Shown in pieces: positions 55,202 through 63,344 of a DNA stretch of 64,000 bases (positions are counted from its first letter, which is position 1; every line of letters begins with the position of its first letter). Source of the DNA: Myxococcus stipitatus (GTDB lineage: Bacteria; Myxococcota; Myxococcia; Myxococcales; Myxococcaceae). The position numbers were made by a program, and so were the translations under genes. The DNA is taken from the NCBI RefSeq assembly GCF_021412625.1, contig NZ_JAKCFI010000006.1, positions 124,001-188,000 of the forward strand. The letters are read 5' to 3'. Under the pieces are notes generated by a model, which searched no databases, was not told the DNA's origin, and was given only the letters and a program-made list of their open reading frames with translations.

Positions 55202-56146
55202 TTACTGACTCCCCCCGGACGTGCTGCGCTCGGACTGCTCGGACGCCTCGGCGCGCGGTTCATCTTCCGCCGACGGGGTCGTCGGCGCCGCGGACTCCGG
55301 CGAAGTGGTTGAAGCGGTGGGCTCCACGGGCGCGGCGGCCTGGGGCGCGGCGGCCTCCGGCGCGCGCGCGACGACGACCATGGCCGGACGAACCAGCCGG
55401 TCGTTGAGGAAGAAGCCGCGCACCACCTCGTAGGCCACGTGGCCGGCGGGCGTGTCCGCGGTCTCCACCTGTTGGATGGCCTCGTGGACGCGCGGGTCGA
55501 ACGGCTGGCCCCTGGCGCTGAAGGCCTTCACGCCGTGGCGGGCGAGCGCGTCCTCGAAGGACTTGCGCGTCATGGCCACGCCCTTCTGGAAGCTGTCCAG
55601 GTCGGGGGACTTGGTGGCCGCCTCCAGGGCGCGGTCCAGGTTGTCCATCACCGGGAGCAGGTCCTTGAGCAGCTTCTCGGAGCCGAAGCGCTGGACCTCC
55701 TCCTTCTCCTTCTGCGCGCGCTTGCGGTAGTTCTCCAGGTCGGCGGCGGCGCGGACCATGCGCTCCTGCGCCTCCTTCGCGCGCTCGTGCGCCTCGCGCA
55801 GCCGCTCCATCGTCTCGCGGCCCTTGGCCTGGCTGAACTCCACCTGGGCCTTGAGCGCCTCGACCTCCTGTCGGAGCGCGGCGACCTCCTCCGTCGTGGC
55901 GGCCGGGGCCTCCTCTGGAGTCCCCGTGTCCCCTTCCGCGGGAACGGGCCCTCCTTCGTCGGACGACGAGGCACCGGAGGCTTCCACCTCGATGACGGTC
56001 ACCTCGTCCTCTTCCGCCTGACTGTGACGCTCGACGCTGCGAACCGCCGCGTCGATGACGTCCTGCCCGATTTCCGCCTGGATGCTGTCCTTTTCACTCG
56101 CGCCGGCCACGTCGCGCACTATCTCACGCACCGCACACCGTTCCAA
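55202..56146 (-). CDS. grpE: Nucleotide-exchange factor GrpE with extended acidic ends
   Basis: 314 residues as read from TTG 56144-56146; the true start is uncertain. The conserved core is about 85-255: a long coiled coil ([33 protein letters not shown]) and the GrpE head with [29 protein letters not shown] and the strand [30 protein letters not shown]. Both ends are unusual: about 80 acidic residues before, and a 60-residue Ala/Pro/Ser/Glu tail ([15 protein letters not shown]). GrpE speeds ADP release from DnaK, whose gene follows at once. GrpE is normally about 200 residues. Confidence 0.9.
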   Translation of the reverse strand: MERCAVREIVRDVAGASEKDSIQAEIGQDVIDAAVRSVERHSQAEEDEVTVIEVEASGASSSDEGGPVPAEGDTGTPEEAPAATTEEVAALRQEVEALKAQVEFSQAKGRETMERLREAHERAKEAQERMVRAAADLENYRKRAQKEKEEVQRFGSEKLLKDLLPVMDNLDRALEAATKSPDLDSFQKGVAMTRKSFEDALARHGVKAFSARGQPFDPRVHEAIQQVETADTPAGHVAYEVVRGFFLNDRLVRPAMVVVARAPEAAAPQAAAPVEPTASTTSPESAAPTTPSAEDEPRAEASEQSERSTSGGSQ

Positions 56147-56214
56147 CTCCGTGGAACGACTGGCGGAACACGGACCCGCCGTGCGGACGGGCCCGGTTCA
56201 GGAGCAACGGAACT

Positions 56215-56733
56215 TCACGTTCCGGCGGTGGGCTTGCGCGGCGAGCGGCCCAGCGTCTTCTTGGGGGCGGTGGCGGCCTTCTTCGCCGCGCGCTTGCCGG
56301 ATCCGGAGGCGGCGCCCTTGGACGCGGCCTTCTTGCGCCCGATGGACTTGGTCCCCGGCTTCTTGGGGGCCCGGGAGGGCGCGGGGGTGGGCGCGGCGTG
56401 CTCGGACGCGGGCTCCGTGGGGCCCTTGCTGGCCTGGGCAGCGCCAGTTGGAGGGGCGCGGTCCTCGTCCCGAGGCGCCTTGAAGGCGCGCTCCACGGCG
56501 CTCTCCACCTGCTGCGCGGCCTGTTCGATCTTCTCCGCCGCCACCTTGGTGGTGCTGGCCGCCCAGCTGCGCAGCTGCTCCAGCCCCTCCTTCACCTTGG
56601 CCTGCTTCTCCGGGTCCTTCACTTCCTTGAGCAGACGCTGCGCCTCGCCGCGAAGGTCGTCGGTCGTGCGCTTGAGCTCGTCCCCGGTGCGCTTCAGGAA
56701 GTCCATGAGCTGCTTGTCCCACTTCTCGGCCAT
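56215..56733 (-). CDS. Phasin-like helical protein with histone-H1-like basic tail
   Basis: 172 residues from ATG 56731-56733 (GAGAGGA 8 bases upstream). The N-terminal 80 residues are amphipathic helices (WDKQLMDFLKRTGDELKRTT, VKEGLEQLRSWAASTTKVAAE, then KIEQAAQQVESAVERAF), like phasins or CsbD-type proteins. The C-terminal 60 residues are Lys/Ala/Pro/Gly-rich with KKAASKGAAS, KRAAKKAATAPKK and SPRKP, the composition of histone H1 tails that bind DNA without sequence preference. It is the first gene of the cluster ahead of grpE-dnaK. Function unknown; DNA or polyphosphate binding is plausible. Confidence 0.68.
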   Translation of the reverse strand: MAEKWDKQLMDFLKRTGDELKRTTDDLRGEAQRLLKEVKDPEKQAKVKEGLEQLRSWAASTTKVAAEKIEQAAQQVESAVERAFKAPRDEDRAPPTGAAQASKGPTEPASEHAAPTPAPSRAPKKPGTKSIGRKKAASKGAASGSGKRAAKKAATAPKKTLGRSPRKPTAGT

Positions 56734-56962
56734 TGCGCGTGTCCTCTCGTCGGGTGGCGGAGAGCCCCCCAGGCTCTGTGGCCCACCCAATATGTCACGC
56801 CCGGCCCCCGCGCTGATTGCCGTTCCACCCGGGGCGAACGCGACTCCCGCCTGGAGGGCCGTGTGACGGATGTCAACGCGGCGTCTCTATGTGGGACACG
56901 AATGTGTCTAGAGTGTGGCAGTTCCAGGGCCCGCCGGCGGGTGCCTGAGGGAGCCTCGCATC

Positions 56963-59218
56963 ATGAACCTGTTCCGACTGACGGCGACGCTCGCCGTCCT
57001 GGTCCTCTCGAGCGCCTGCTCCGGCAGCAACCACCAGGACCCGGGCGGCGGTCCCCGCCTGTCCACCACCCCCGCGCTGACGGACACCACGGTGGGCGCC
57101 ACCTATGAGGAGCGCATCGTCGCCACGGGCGGCACCGCCCCCTTGCGCTATGGCATCCAGGGCGAGCTGCCCCCGGGCTTCTCCTTCTACCCCTCCGACG
57201 GGCGGCTGACGGGGCCGGCCACCGCCTCCGGAGAGTTCTCCGTCACGGTGGACGTCTGGGACGTGGAGAACAGCCGGGACACGCGCACCTTCACCCTGAA
57301 GGTCTGGCCGGCGCCGGTGCTCGCGGCCCAGGTGCCTCCCGTCGGCACGGTGAGCACCGCCTACTCGCACACCTTCGGCGTCACCGGCGGCCGTCCGCCG
57401 GTCACCCTCTCGCTGGTGGCCGGCGCGCTCCCGTCGGGCCTCCAGCTGTCGCAGGAGGGCCAGCTGACGGGAACGCCGGAGGACGTGGGCACCTCCACCT
57501 TCACCCTGCAAGCCAAGGACGCCAGCGGCGTGAAGGTGGAGGGCGCGTTCACCCTGGAGGTGAAGCAGGCCACGGGCCCCGTCACCACCTTCCCGCTGTC
57601 GGTGGGCAACTGGAACATCGAGTGGTTCGGCGACCCGGTGGAGGGCCCGGCGGACGACGCGAGGCAGCTGGCGAACGTGACGACGGTCCTCCGGGACGCG
57701 AACAAGGACCTGTGGGGCCTGGCGGAGGTCGTCAGCACCGACCAGTTCAACACGCTCAAGTCGCAGCTCAGCGGCTACGACGGCTTCCTGGCCAACGACA
57801 GCCGGGTGGTCGACGGCAGCACGTACTACTCCACCAACGAGCAGAAGCTGGGCGTGCTCTACAAGACGGACCTGGCGCAGGTGCTGGGCGCGCGCATCAT
57901 CCTGGGTGAGTACAACTCCGAGTTCGCCGGCCGGCCGCCCCTGCGCGTGGACATGCGCCTCACCCGGGGCACCTCCAAGGTCGACCTCACGCTCATCGTG
58001 GTCCACCTCAAGGCGATGGCCACCGCCCCGGACTACGAGCAGCGCGTGCAGGAGGGCCAGCTGCTCAAGAGCTACCTGGACGCGAACCTGCCCACGCAGC
58101 GGGTGATGGTGGTGGGCGACTGGAACGACGACGTGGACCAGTCCACGACGACCAACACAACGACGGGCACGAAGTACGACACGCCCTTCCGCCCCATCGT
58201 CAACGACACGGCCCGCTACACCTACGTCACCCAGGCCCTGTCGCTGGCGGGCGTGGGCTCCACGGTGGGCCGCAACACCTTCATCGACCACCAGCTCGCC
58301 TCCAACGAGATGTTCGAGGCGTACGTGGCCAACTCGACGGAGGTGATTCACCCGTCCCTCACCAGCTACAGCACCACCACGTCGGACCACTACCCCATCT
58401 TCAGCCGCTACGACTTCGGCCAGGTGGCATCCGGGCCGCTGCGGCTCACCGCGCCCAACGGCGGCGAGGCGCTCGCCGCGGGCTCCGCCTTCGACATCAC
58501 CTGGGTGGCCACGGGCGTCACCAGCGTCAAGCTGGAGTACTCGACGGACGACGGGACGACGTGGAAGGGCATCACCGCCTCCACGCCCGCCGCGTCCGGG
58601 CGCTACACCTGGACGGTGCCCGCGGACGTCAGCACCCAGGCGCGCGTGCGCGTCACCGACACGCAGCGCGCCACCGTCTCCGACACCAGCGACGCCGCCT
58701 TCCAGCTCAACGGCGGGCCGTCCCAGGTGTTCATCAACGAGTACCTGCCGCAGCCCTTCCCTCCGGCCGGGAGCACGACGCCGGACTACGACCAGATGTT
58801 CGTCGAGATCCTCAACACCGGCGCCACGACGGTGGACCTGGGGAGCTGGGAGCTGCACGACGAGGAGTCCAAGAGCGGCGCGAAGCCGCCCCGGCACGTC
58901 TTCCCCGCCGGGACGCTGCTCGGGCCGGGCCAGGTGTACGTGGTGTTCTCCGGCGCGTCCGCGGTGCCCGTGGGCATGCCCCACGCGACGTACGCCAGCA
59001 ACAACGACGGCCTGCGCTTCAACCGCAGCAACGACGGCGTCTACCTGCTGCGCCCGGGGGGCGTGGTGCAGGACCAGGCCACCTACGGCGCCACCACCCA
59101 GGGCACCTCCTTCAACCGCAACCCGGACGGCAGCAACGTCGGCGCCTGGGCGCCCCACACCAACCTGTCCACCCTCCCCGCCTCGCCCGGCACGCGCGTC
59201 GACGGCTCGGCCTTCTGA
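56963..59218 (+). CDS. Secreted endonuclease/exonuclease/phosphatase-family lipoprotein with Ig-like and lamin-tail domains
   Basis: 751 residues. Lipobox LSSAC (Cys19). Two putative Ig (cadherin-like) repeats lie at about 35-205 (TVGATYEERIVATGGTAPLR; STAYSHTFGVTGGRPPVTLS). The EEP domain at about 213-490 has GNWNIEWFG, WGLAEVVS, VVHLKAMATA, VMVVGDWNDD and DHYPIFSRY, matching DNase I-like metal and catalytic positions. A further beta domain follows (LTAPNGGEALAAGSAFDITW), then a lamin-tail domain at about 600-750 (VFINEYLPQP to VEILNTGATTVDLGSWEL). It likely degrades extracellular DNA or phosphoesters at the cell surface. Confidence 0.87.
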   Translation: MNLFRLTATLAVLVLSSACSGSNHQDPGGGPRLSTTPALTDTTVGATYEERIVATGGTAPLRYGIQGELPPGFSFYPSDGRLTGPATASGEFSVTVDVWDVENSRDTRTFTLKVWPAPVLAAQVPPVGTVSTAYSHTFGVTGGRPPVTLSLVAGALPSGLQLSQEGQLTGTPEDVGTSTFTLQAKDASGVKVEGAFTLEVKQATGPVTTFPLSVGNWNIEWFGDPVEGPADDARQLANVTTVLRDANKDLWGLAEVVSTDQFNTLKSQLSGYDGFLANDSRVVDGSTYYSTNEQKLGVLYKTDLAQVLGARIILGEYNSEFAGRPPLRVDMRLTRGTSKVDLTLIVVHLKAMATAPDYEQRVQEGQLLKSYLDANLPTQRVMVVGDWNDDVDQSTTTNTTTGTKYDTPFRPIVNDTARYTYVTQALSLAGVGSTVGRNTFIDHQLASNEMFEAYVANSTEVIHPSLTSYSTTTSDHYPIFSRYDFGQVASGPLRLTAPNGGEALAAGSAFDITWVATGVTSVKLEYSTDDGTTWKGITASTPAASGRYTWTVPADVSTQARVRVTDTQRATVSDTSDAAFQLNGGPSQVFINEYLPQPFPPAGSTTPDYDQMFVEILNTGATTVDLGSWELHDEESKSGAKPPRHVFPAGTLLGPGQVYVVFSGASAVPVGMPHATYASNNDGLRFNRSNDGVYLLRPGGVVQDQATYGATTQGTSFNRNPDGSNVGAWAPHTNLSTLPASPGTRVDGSAF

Positions 59219-59233
59219 CCGCGGCGGGCGTCA

Positions 59234-59249
59234 GGGGGCCCTGGCCCCC
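59234..59249 (+). terminator. GC-rich hairpin after the nuclease-like gene
   Basis: GGGGGCC (59234-59240) and GGCCCCC (59243-59249) are inverted repeats around CT, 15 bases past the stop. Confidence 0.5.
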
Positions 59250-59324
59250 GCGTCCGACCGGTCCTCCCGGCCCCGGAATTCCGCTTCCCGGGCCGGCCGT
59301 TCACGCGACGGAGGACCGACCGCC

Positions 59325-59942
59325 ATGGTGGAGACGCTCACGCTGTACCGCCCCGTGGGCCTGAAGGAGGCGGAGCTCGTCGTGGCCGAGGGCTGCGCGG
59401 GCTTCCCTCCCAGGCTGCCGGACCAGCCCTTCTTCTACCCGGTGCTCGACGCGGACTACGCCCGCCAGATTGCCCGGGACTGGAACGCCCGGGACGCGGG
59501 CTCCGGCCACGTGGGCTTCGTCACCACCTTCGAGGTGCAGGCCCCCCTCGCCGCCCGCTACCCCGTGCGCACCGTGGGAGGGCGGCGGCACCAGGAGCTG
59601 TGGGTCCCCGCCGAGGAGCTGGCGGACTTCAACGCCCACCTGGTGGGCCCCATCCGCTTCACGGAGGTCTGGTACGGGCCCGGCTTCGAGGGCTTCGACA
59701 CGCTCCCGGCCCTGCTGGAGGAGCTGCCACTCACCCTGGGGGTTGGGGACACGGACCTCCCCTTCGTCTCCCTGGTGAGGGACCTGCCGGACGCCGTGCT
59801 CGTCAACCTGCGGTGGTGGGAGCGCGTCCCCGCCCAGGTCCTGGGGCTGGACGAGGACCGCCGCGCCGTCGTGCTGGAGCGGCTGCGCGTGGCCTGGGCC
59901 CGGGTCAATCCCACCTGGCCCCTGCCCGCCGCGGCGCCGTAG
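59325..59942 (+). CDS. Conserved hypothetical protein (family often labelled ADP-ribosylation/crystallin J1)
   Basis: 205 residues. The first 130 residues follow a widespread pattern: LTLYRPVGLKEAELV, FPPRLPDQPFFYPVL, DYARQIARDWN, FEVQAPLAARYPVRTVGG, HQELWVPAEELADFNAHLVG. Proteins with this pattern are often named ADP-ribosylation/crystallin J1, a label without biochemical basis that should not be read as function. The last 75 residues (LPALLEELPLTLGVGDTDLP) are an extension. Cytoplasmic, monocistronic, followed by strong hairpins. Confidence 0.6.
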   Translation: MVETLTLYRPVGLKEAELVVAEGCAGFPPRLPDQPFFYPVLDADYARQIARDWNARDAGSGHVGFVTTFEVQAPLAARYPVRTVGGRRHQELWVPAEELADFNAHLVGPIRFTEVWYGPGFEGFDTLPALLEELPLTLGVGDTDLPFVSLVRDLPDAVLVNLRWWERVPAQVLGLDEDRRAVVLERLRVAWARVNPTWPLPAAAP

Positions 59943-59947
59943 CCCGG

Positions 59948-60008
59948 AGGGGCGGGGGGTGGGCGGCCACCCCCGCCCTCTCGGGAGCTCGGGCCCTTTT
60001 TCCGGCCC
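59948..60008 (+). terminator. Two consecutive hairpins with a T-tract
   Basis: A long imperfect stem (GGGGCGGGGGGTGG against CCACCCCCGCCC, 59949-59980) is followed by GGGCC-CTTTTTCC-GGCCC (59991-60008). The five T residues make it the most canonical terminator in the window. It isolates the sigma-factor operon downstream. Confidence 0.65.
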
Positions 60009-60140
60009 GTGCGCGAGAAACGGACTTCCCTTCGGGCCCCCGGACGACCGAGAAAATGGGCCCGTTGCGTATCCGGCTCGAGCATGCCGGACGGCGGGGC
60101 ATGGGGCCTTCCGTCGACCCGCGTGGGGTCGGAGAGTTTT

Positions 60141-60833
60141 GTGCTGCCTGGCGAAGACCGCTCCGTCATGGAGGCGTTCCGGCGAGGAGACCCGGCGGTG
60201 CTGACCGCGGTGTACCGCGCGTACTCGTCCGAGGTCCTGCGCTACCTGTCCCGCCGCTTCGCAGTGGGCACGGACGCGGCGGGGCGCACGGTGGCGCTGT
60301 CCGCGCTGGACCTGGACGCCGCGCACCAGGAGACCTTCGTGCGCGCGTTCCGGCCGCCCATGCGCCAGGCCTACGACGGGGTGCGGCCCTACCTGGGCTT
60401 CCTGTTGACGGTGGCGCGCTCGACGGCCATCGACCTGATGCGGGCCTCCGGCCGGGTGGCGCGCGAGGCCATTCCCCTGGAGGAGGCGCCGGAGCTGGGC
60501 CGGCTGCCCAACGAGGGGCGCAGCCCGGAGGAGGAGGCGCTGGGCGCGGAGGTGCGCGCGCTGGTGCGGCGCTTCCTGGACGCGCTGCCGGAGGAGGCTC
60601 GCGCGCTGGCGCAGCTGCGGTTCATGGAGGGACTGTCCCAGGAGTCCGCGGCCGAGCGGCTCCGATTGACGCGGGGGGAAGTGCGCGTGCGCGAGCGGAG
60701 GCTGCGCACGCAGTTCACCGAACACCTGAGGTCCTCGGGCTGGCTGGAGACGGCCGCCGACACGGGCCGCCTGGCGCTGGGGGTGCTCCTGGCCACCCTG
60801 GCCCTGTGCCTCCTGCGGAGCATCCCATCATGA
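60141..60833 (+). CDS. ECF-type RNA polymerase sigma factor with C-terminal hydrophobic helix
   Basis: 230 residues from GTG 60141, chosen because GGAGAG lies 4 bases upstream; in-frame ATGs at 60084 and 60168 are less well placed. Region 2: FRRGDPAVLTAVYRAYSSEV to DAAHQETFVRAF and PYLGFLLTVARSTAIDLMR. Region 4: LPEEARALAQLRFMEGLSQESAAERLRLTRGEVRVRERRL. Unusually, the last 25 residues are strongly hydrophobic (LALGVLLATLALCLL), enough for a membrane anchor. Its TGA overlaps the anti-sigma ATG (ATGA). It is expected to drive its own operon. Confidence 0.88.
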   Translation: MLPGEDRSVMEAFRRGDPAVLTAVYRAYSSEVLRYLSRRFAVGTDAAGRTVALSALDLDAAHQETFVRAFRPPMRQAYDGVRPYLGFLLTVARSTAIDLMRASGRVAREAIPLEEAPELGRLPNEGRSPEEEALGAEVRALVRRFLDALPEEARALAQLRFMEGLSQESAAERLRLTRGEVRVRERRLRTQFTEHLRSSGWLETAADTGRLALGVLLATLALCLLRSIPS

Positions 60834-61579
60834 GGTGGTACGAGCGACACATCGACGCCGGCCTGACGCGCTGGTCCGAGGGGACGCTGTCCCCCGCCCA
60901 GTCCGCGCGCCTGCTGCGCCATGCCCACGTCTGCCACCGCTGCGGCCCCCGCTACGAGCGCTGGGCCCGGGCCCACCGCGCGCTGGAGGGCTCGCTGGAC
61001 GCGCCCTCCTCCATGGAGCGCCACGCGTTGACGGAGGCCGGCCTCGCCGCGGCGCTCGAGGCGGCCGCGCCCGCGCCGGCCCCGGCCCGCGTCCCCTGGC
61101 TCACGGTGCTCGGCGGGGCGCTGGCCGCCGTCGTCCTCGCCCTGGTGCTGGCGCCCCGGCTGCCCCCCGACGAGTTCCGCGCGCGCGGCCTGGGGACACC
61201 GCCCCCGGGCGTGGCGCTGCGCGTCTTCTGCGCCGCCCCCGGCCTGCCCCTGCGCGAGCTGCATTCGGGCGAGGCCTGTCCCGCCGGAGCGATGATGGCC
61301 TTCGCGGCGGGGGGCAACGCGCCCTACACCCACGTCGCGGTGCAGGTGCGCGGCGCGGAGCGGCCCCAGGTGCTGGCCGGCGCGTTCCCGTTGATGGGGA
61401 CGCCCGGGAAGGAGGCGCCGCTGGAGCTGACCGTGCCGCTGCCGGAGCACGGGGGTGAGGTGGAAGTGACCGCAGCTTTCGCCAGCAGCCCGTCCGCGGC
61501 GCTGGCGGCCGTGCGTGGAGCGGACGAGGGGGGGGCCGTGGTGCTCGAGCAGGCAGTGAGGGTAGAGGGAGTCCCATGA
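60830..61579 (+). CDS. Membrane anti-sigma factor with zinc (ZAS) motif
   Basis: 249 residues. The N-terminus carries His31-x3-Cys35-x2-Cys38 in RHAHVCHRCG, the zinc-associated anti-sigma (ZAS) signature. One membrane helix lies at about 83-105 (WLTVLGGALAAVVLALVL). About 140 exported residues form a beta-rich region (VALRVFCAAPGLPLRELHS, MMAFAAGGNAPYTHVAVQV). It should hold the adjacent sigma factor inactive until an envelope signal. Start ATG 60830 and stop 61579 both overlap their neighbours (ATGA), giving a tightly coupled three-gene operon. Confidence 0.82.
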   Translation: MRWYERHIDAGLTRWSEGTLSPAQSARLLRHAHVCHRCGPRYERWARAHRALEGSLDAPSSMERHALTEAGLAAALEAAAPAPAPARVPWLTVLGGALAAVVLALVLAPRLPPDEFRARGLGTPPPGVALRVFCAAPGLPLRELHSGEACPAGAMMAFAAGGNAPYTHVAVQVRGAERPQVLAGAFPLMGTPGKEAPLELTVPLPEHGGEVEVTAAFASSPSAALAAVRGADEGGAVVLEQAVRVEGVP

Positions 61580-63300
61580 AAAGATTGGGAGTGCTCCTCG
61601 GGGTCGCCGCGCTGCTCGCCGCTCGCGACGCCTCGGCGGAAGCGCTGGTGCGCCGGGCCCTCGTCATCGCCCACAACGGCAGCGACGACCCGTCGCTGCC
61701 CTCGCTGCGCTTCGCGGACGACGACGGGGTGCTGTGGGCGGAGACGCTCCAGCGGCTGGGCGTGGAGACGACGCTGCTGGTGGATCCGGACGAGGCCACG
61801 CGCGCCAGCCAGCGGCCGGTGCTCGCGGGGGCCCGTCCGCCCACGCCGGACGAGGTGAGGCGCGAGGTGGCGCGGCTGCGCGCCGCCAGCCTCGCCGACG
61901 ACGAGCTGGGCCGCGAGACGGACGTGCTCGTCATCTACGTGGGCCACGGCAACACGGACGAGGCGGGGCGCGCGTACTTCACGCTGGCCGGGGGGCGGCT
62001 GGACAAGGCGAGCCTCTACGCGGACGTGGTGGACCCGCTCGGCGCGGACTACGTGCACCTCATCGTCGACGCGTGCCGCGCGTCCGGCGTGGTGGGCAGC
62101 CGGGGCGGCGCGGCGGAGGCGGCGGTGCTCGCGGAGCTGCGCGGGATGCTCGCGCGCGAGCAGCTGGCCACGCGCCCCACCGTGGGCGCCCTCTTCGCGG
62201 AGAGCGAGGACGGCGAGACGCATGAATGGTCCCGCATCCGCGCGGGCGTCTTCAGCCACGTGGCGCGCTCGGGGTTGCTGGGCGCGGCGGACATCAACGG
62301 CGACGGCCTGGTGGAGTACAGCGAGCTGGGGGCCTTCGTGTCCGCCTCGCTCCAGGGCGTCAAGGGCCTGCCGGCGCGGCTGAGCATCCACGCCTTCGCG
62401 CCCACCCGTTCGCCGCGCCGCGCGCTCGTGGGCCCCGCGCCCGCCGGGCCCAGCCTCACGCTGACCACCGGCTTCGGCCACTCGCGCGTGTCCGTGGAGG
62501 ACGCGGACGGGCGGCGGCTGGCGGACGTGCGGCGCTCGGAGGAACAGTACGTGCTGCTGCGGCTGCCCGAGCGCGAGGAGTACTGGGTCCGCACGCCCAC
62601 CACCGAGACCCGCGTCACGCTGGCGGAGCTGGGCGGCGGCGGGCCGGGCATGACGCCCCGCGAGTTGCAGGAGCGTGGCCCCGCGGAGGAGGCGCTGCGC
62701 CGGGGCCTGTTCGCCGTGCCCCTGGACAAGGACTTCTACGACCAGTACGTGGCCACCTCCGGCCTGGTGCCGGTGGACCTGTCGCGCGCCTTCCCGCCGA
62801 CGCCCGGCGGCCCCCGGCCCTTCCACCTGGGCCCCCCCACCTCCGGCCCCGCGTGGGAGGTGGGCGTGCTGGGCCACGCCGCGCCGCTGGGGCTCGACGG
62901 CCTGTCCACGGGCCTGAGCCTGTCCTGGCGCGGCGCGGAGCTGGAGTCGCTGCCGCTCTACTACGGCGCTCGCGCCGCCTACTCGTTGATGCCGGTGTCG
63001 TTCCAGGGCATCCGCCTGCACCGCGTCACGGTGCAGGGGCTGCTGGGCACGCGCGGCGTGGCGGGCACCCCGCTGTTCGCGGAGGTGGGCGTGGGCTGGG
63101 GCCTGCTGGGCGTGGCGGCGCGTGACGCGCGCATGGGGGACCCCACGCTGTGGACGACCCACGCGGCCGCGGGCGTGGAGGGACGGTTGCTGGGGCTGCG
63201 CATGAGGCTGGCCGCCACCCTGGCCGGGGACCGCGTCACGCTGGATGGGGACGACCGGTGGGACCGGATGTTCGGCTTCGAGCTGGCCTTCCGGCGCTGA
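61576..63300 (+). CDS. Exported caspase-fold (C14-like) protease with C-terminal beta domain
   Basis: 574 residues. Signal peptide to about residue 22 (ASAEA). The caspase-like domain reads RRALVIAHNGSDDP, LRFADDDGVLWAETLQRLGVETTLL, then His124 in YVGHGNTDE and Cys167 in IVDACRASG, the catalytic His-Cys dyad. An EF-hand-like DINGDGLVEYSEL follows near 236-248, suggesting calcium control as in metacaspases. After about 280 comes a beta-rich domain with alternating hydrophobic patterns (ALFAEVGVGWGLLGV, FELAFRR end) that may insert in or contact the outer membrane. Third gene of the sigma/anti-sigma operon. Confidence 0.85.
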   Translation: MKRLGVLLGVAALLAARDASAEALVRRALVIAHNGSDDPSLPSLRFADDDGVLWAETLQRLGVETTLLVDPDEATRASQRPVLAGARPPTPDEVRREVARLRAASLADDELGRETDVLVIYVGHGNTDEAGRAYFTLAGGRLDKASLYADVVDPLGADYVHLIVDACRASGVVGSRGGAAEAAVLAELRGMLAREQLATRPTVGALFAESEDGETHEWSRIRAGVFSHVARSGLLGAADINGDGLVEYSELGAFVSASLQGVKGLPARLSIHAFAPTRSPRRALVGPAPAGPSLTLTTGFGHSRVSVEDADGRRLADVRRSEEQYVLLRLPEREEYWVRTPTTETRVTLAELGGGGPGMTPRELQERGPAEEALRRGLFAVPLDKDFYDQYVATSGLVPVDLSRAFPPTPGGPRPFHLGPPTSGPAWEVGVLGHAAPLGLDGLSTGLSLSWRGAELESLPLYYGARAAYSLMPVSFQGIRLHRVTVQGLLGTRGVAGTPLFAEVGVGWGLLGVAARDARMGDPTLWTTHAAAGVEGRLLGLRMRLAATLAGDRVTLDGDDRWDRMFGFELAFRR

Positions 63301-63344
63301 CGCGCCATCCACCTCGGGCGGGCCGCCCTGAGAGAGACTTCGTG

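Noticed and set aside
56890-56962. GG-N10-GC match (TGGCAG...GGGC) before the nuclease-like lipoprotein gene
   Set aside because: Spacing fits sigma-54, but the -12 element lacks TTGC, and in such GC-rich DNA the match is not convincing.
59600-60829. Upstream extension of the anti-sigma frame
   Set aside because: It would overlap two genes in another frame and begins long before the ATGA junction; the start at 60830 is preferred.
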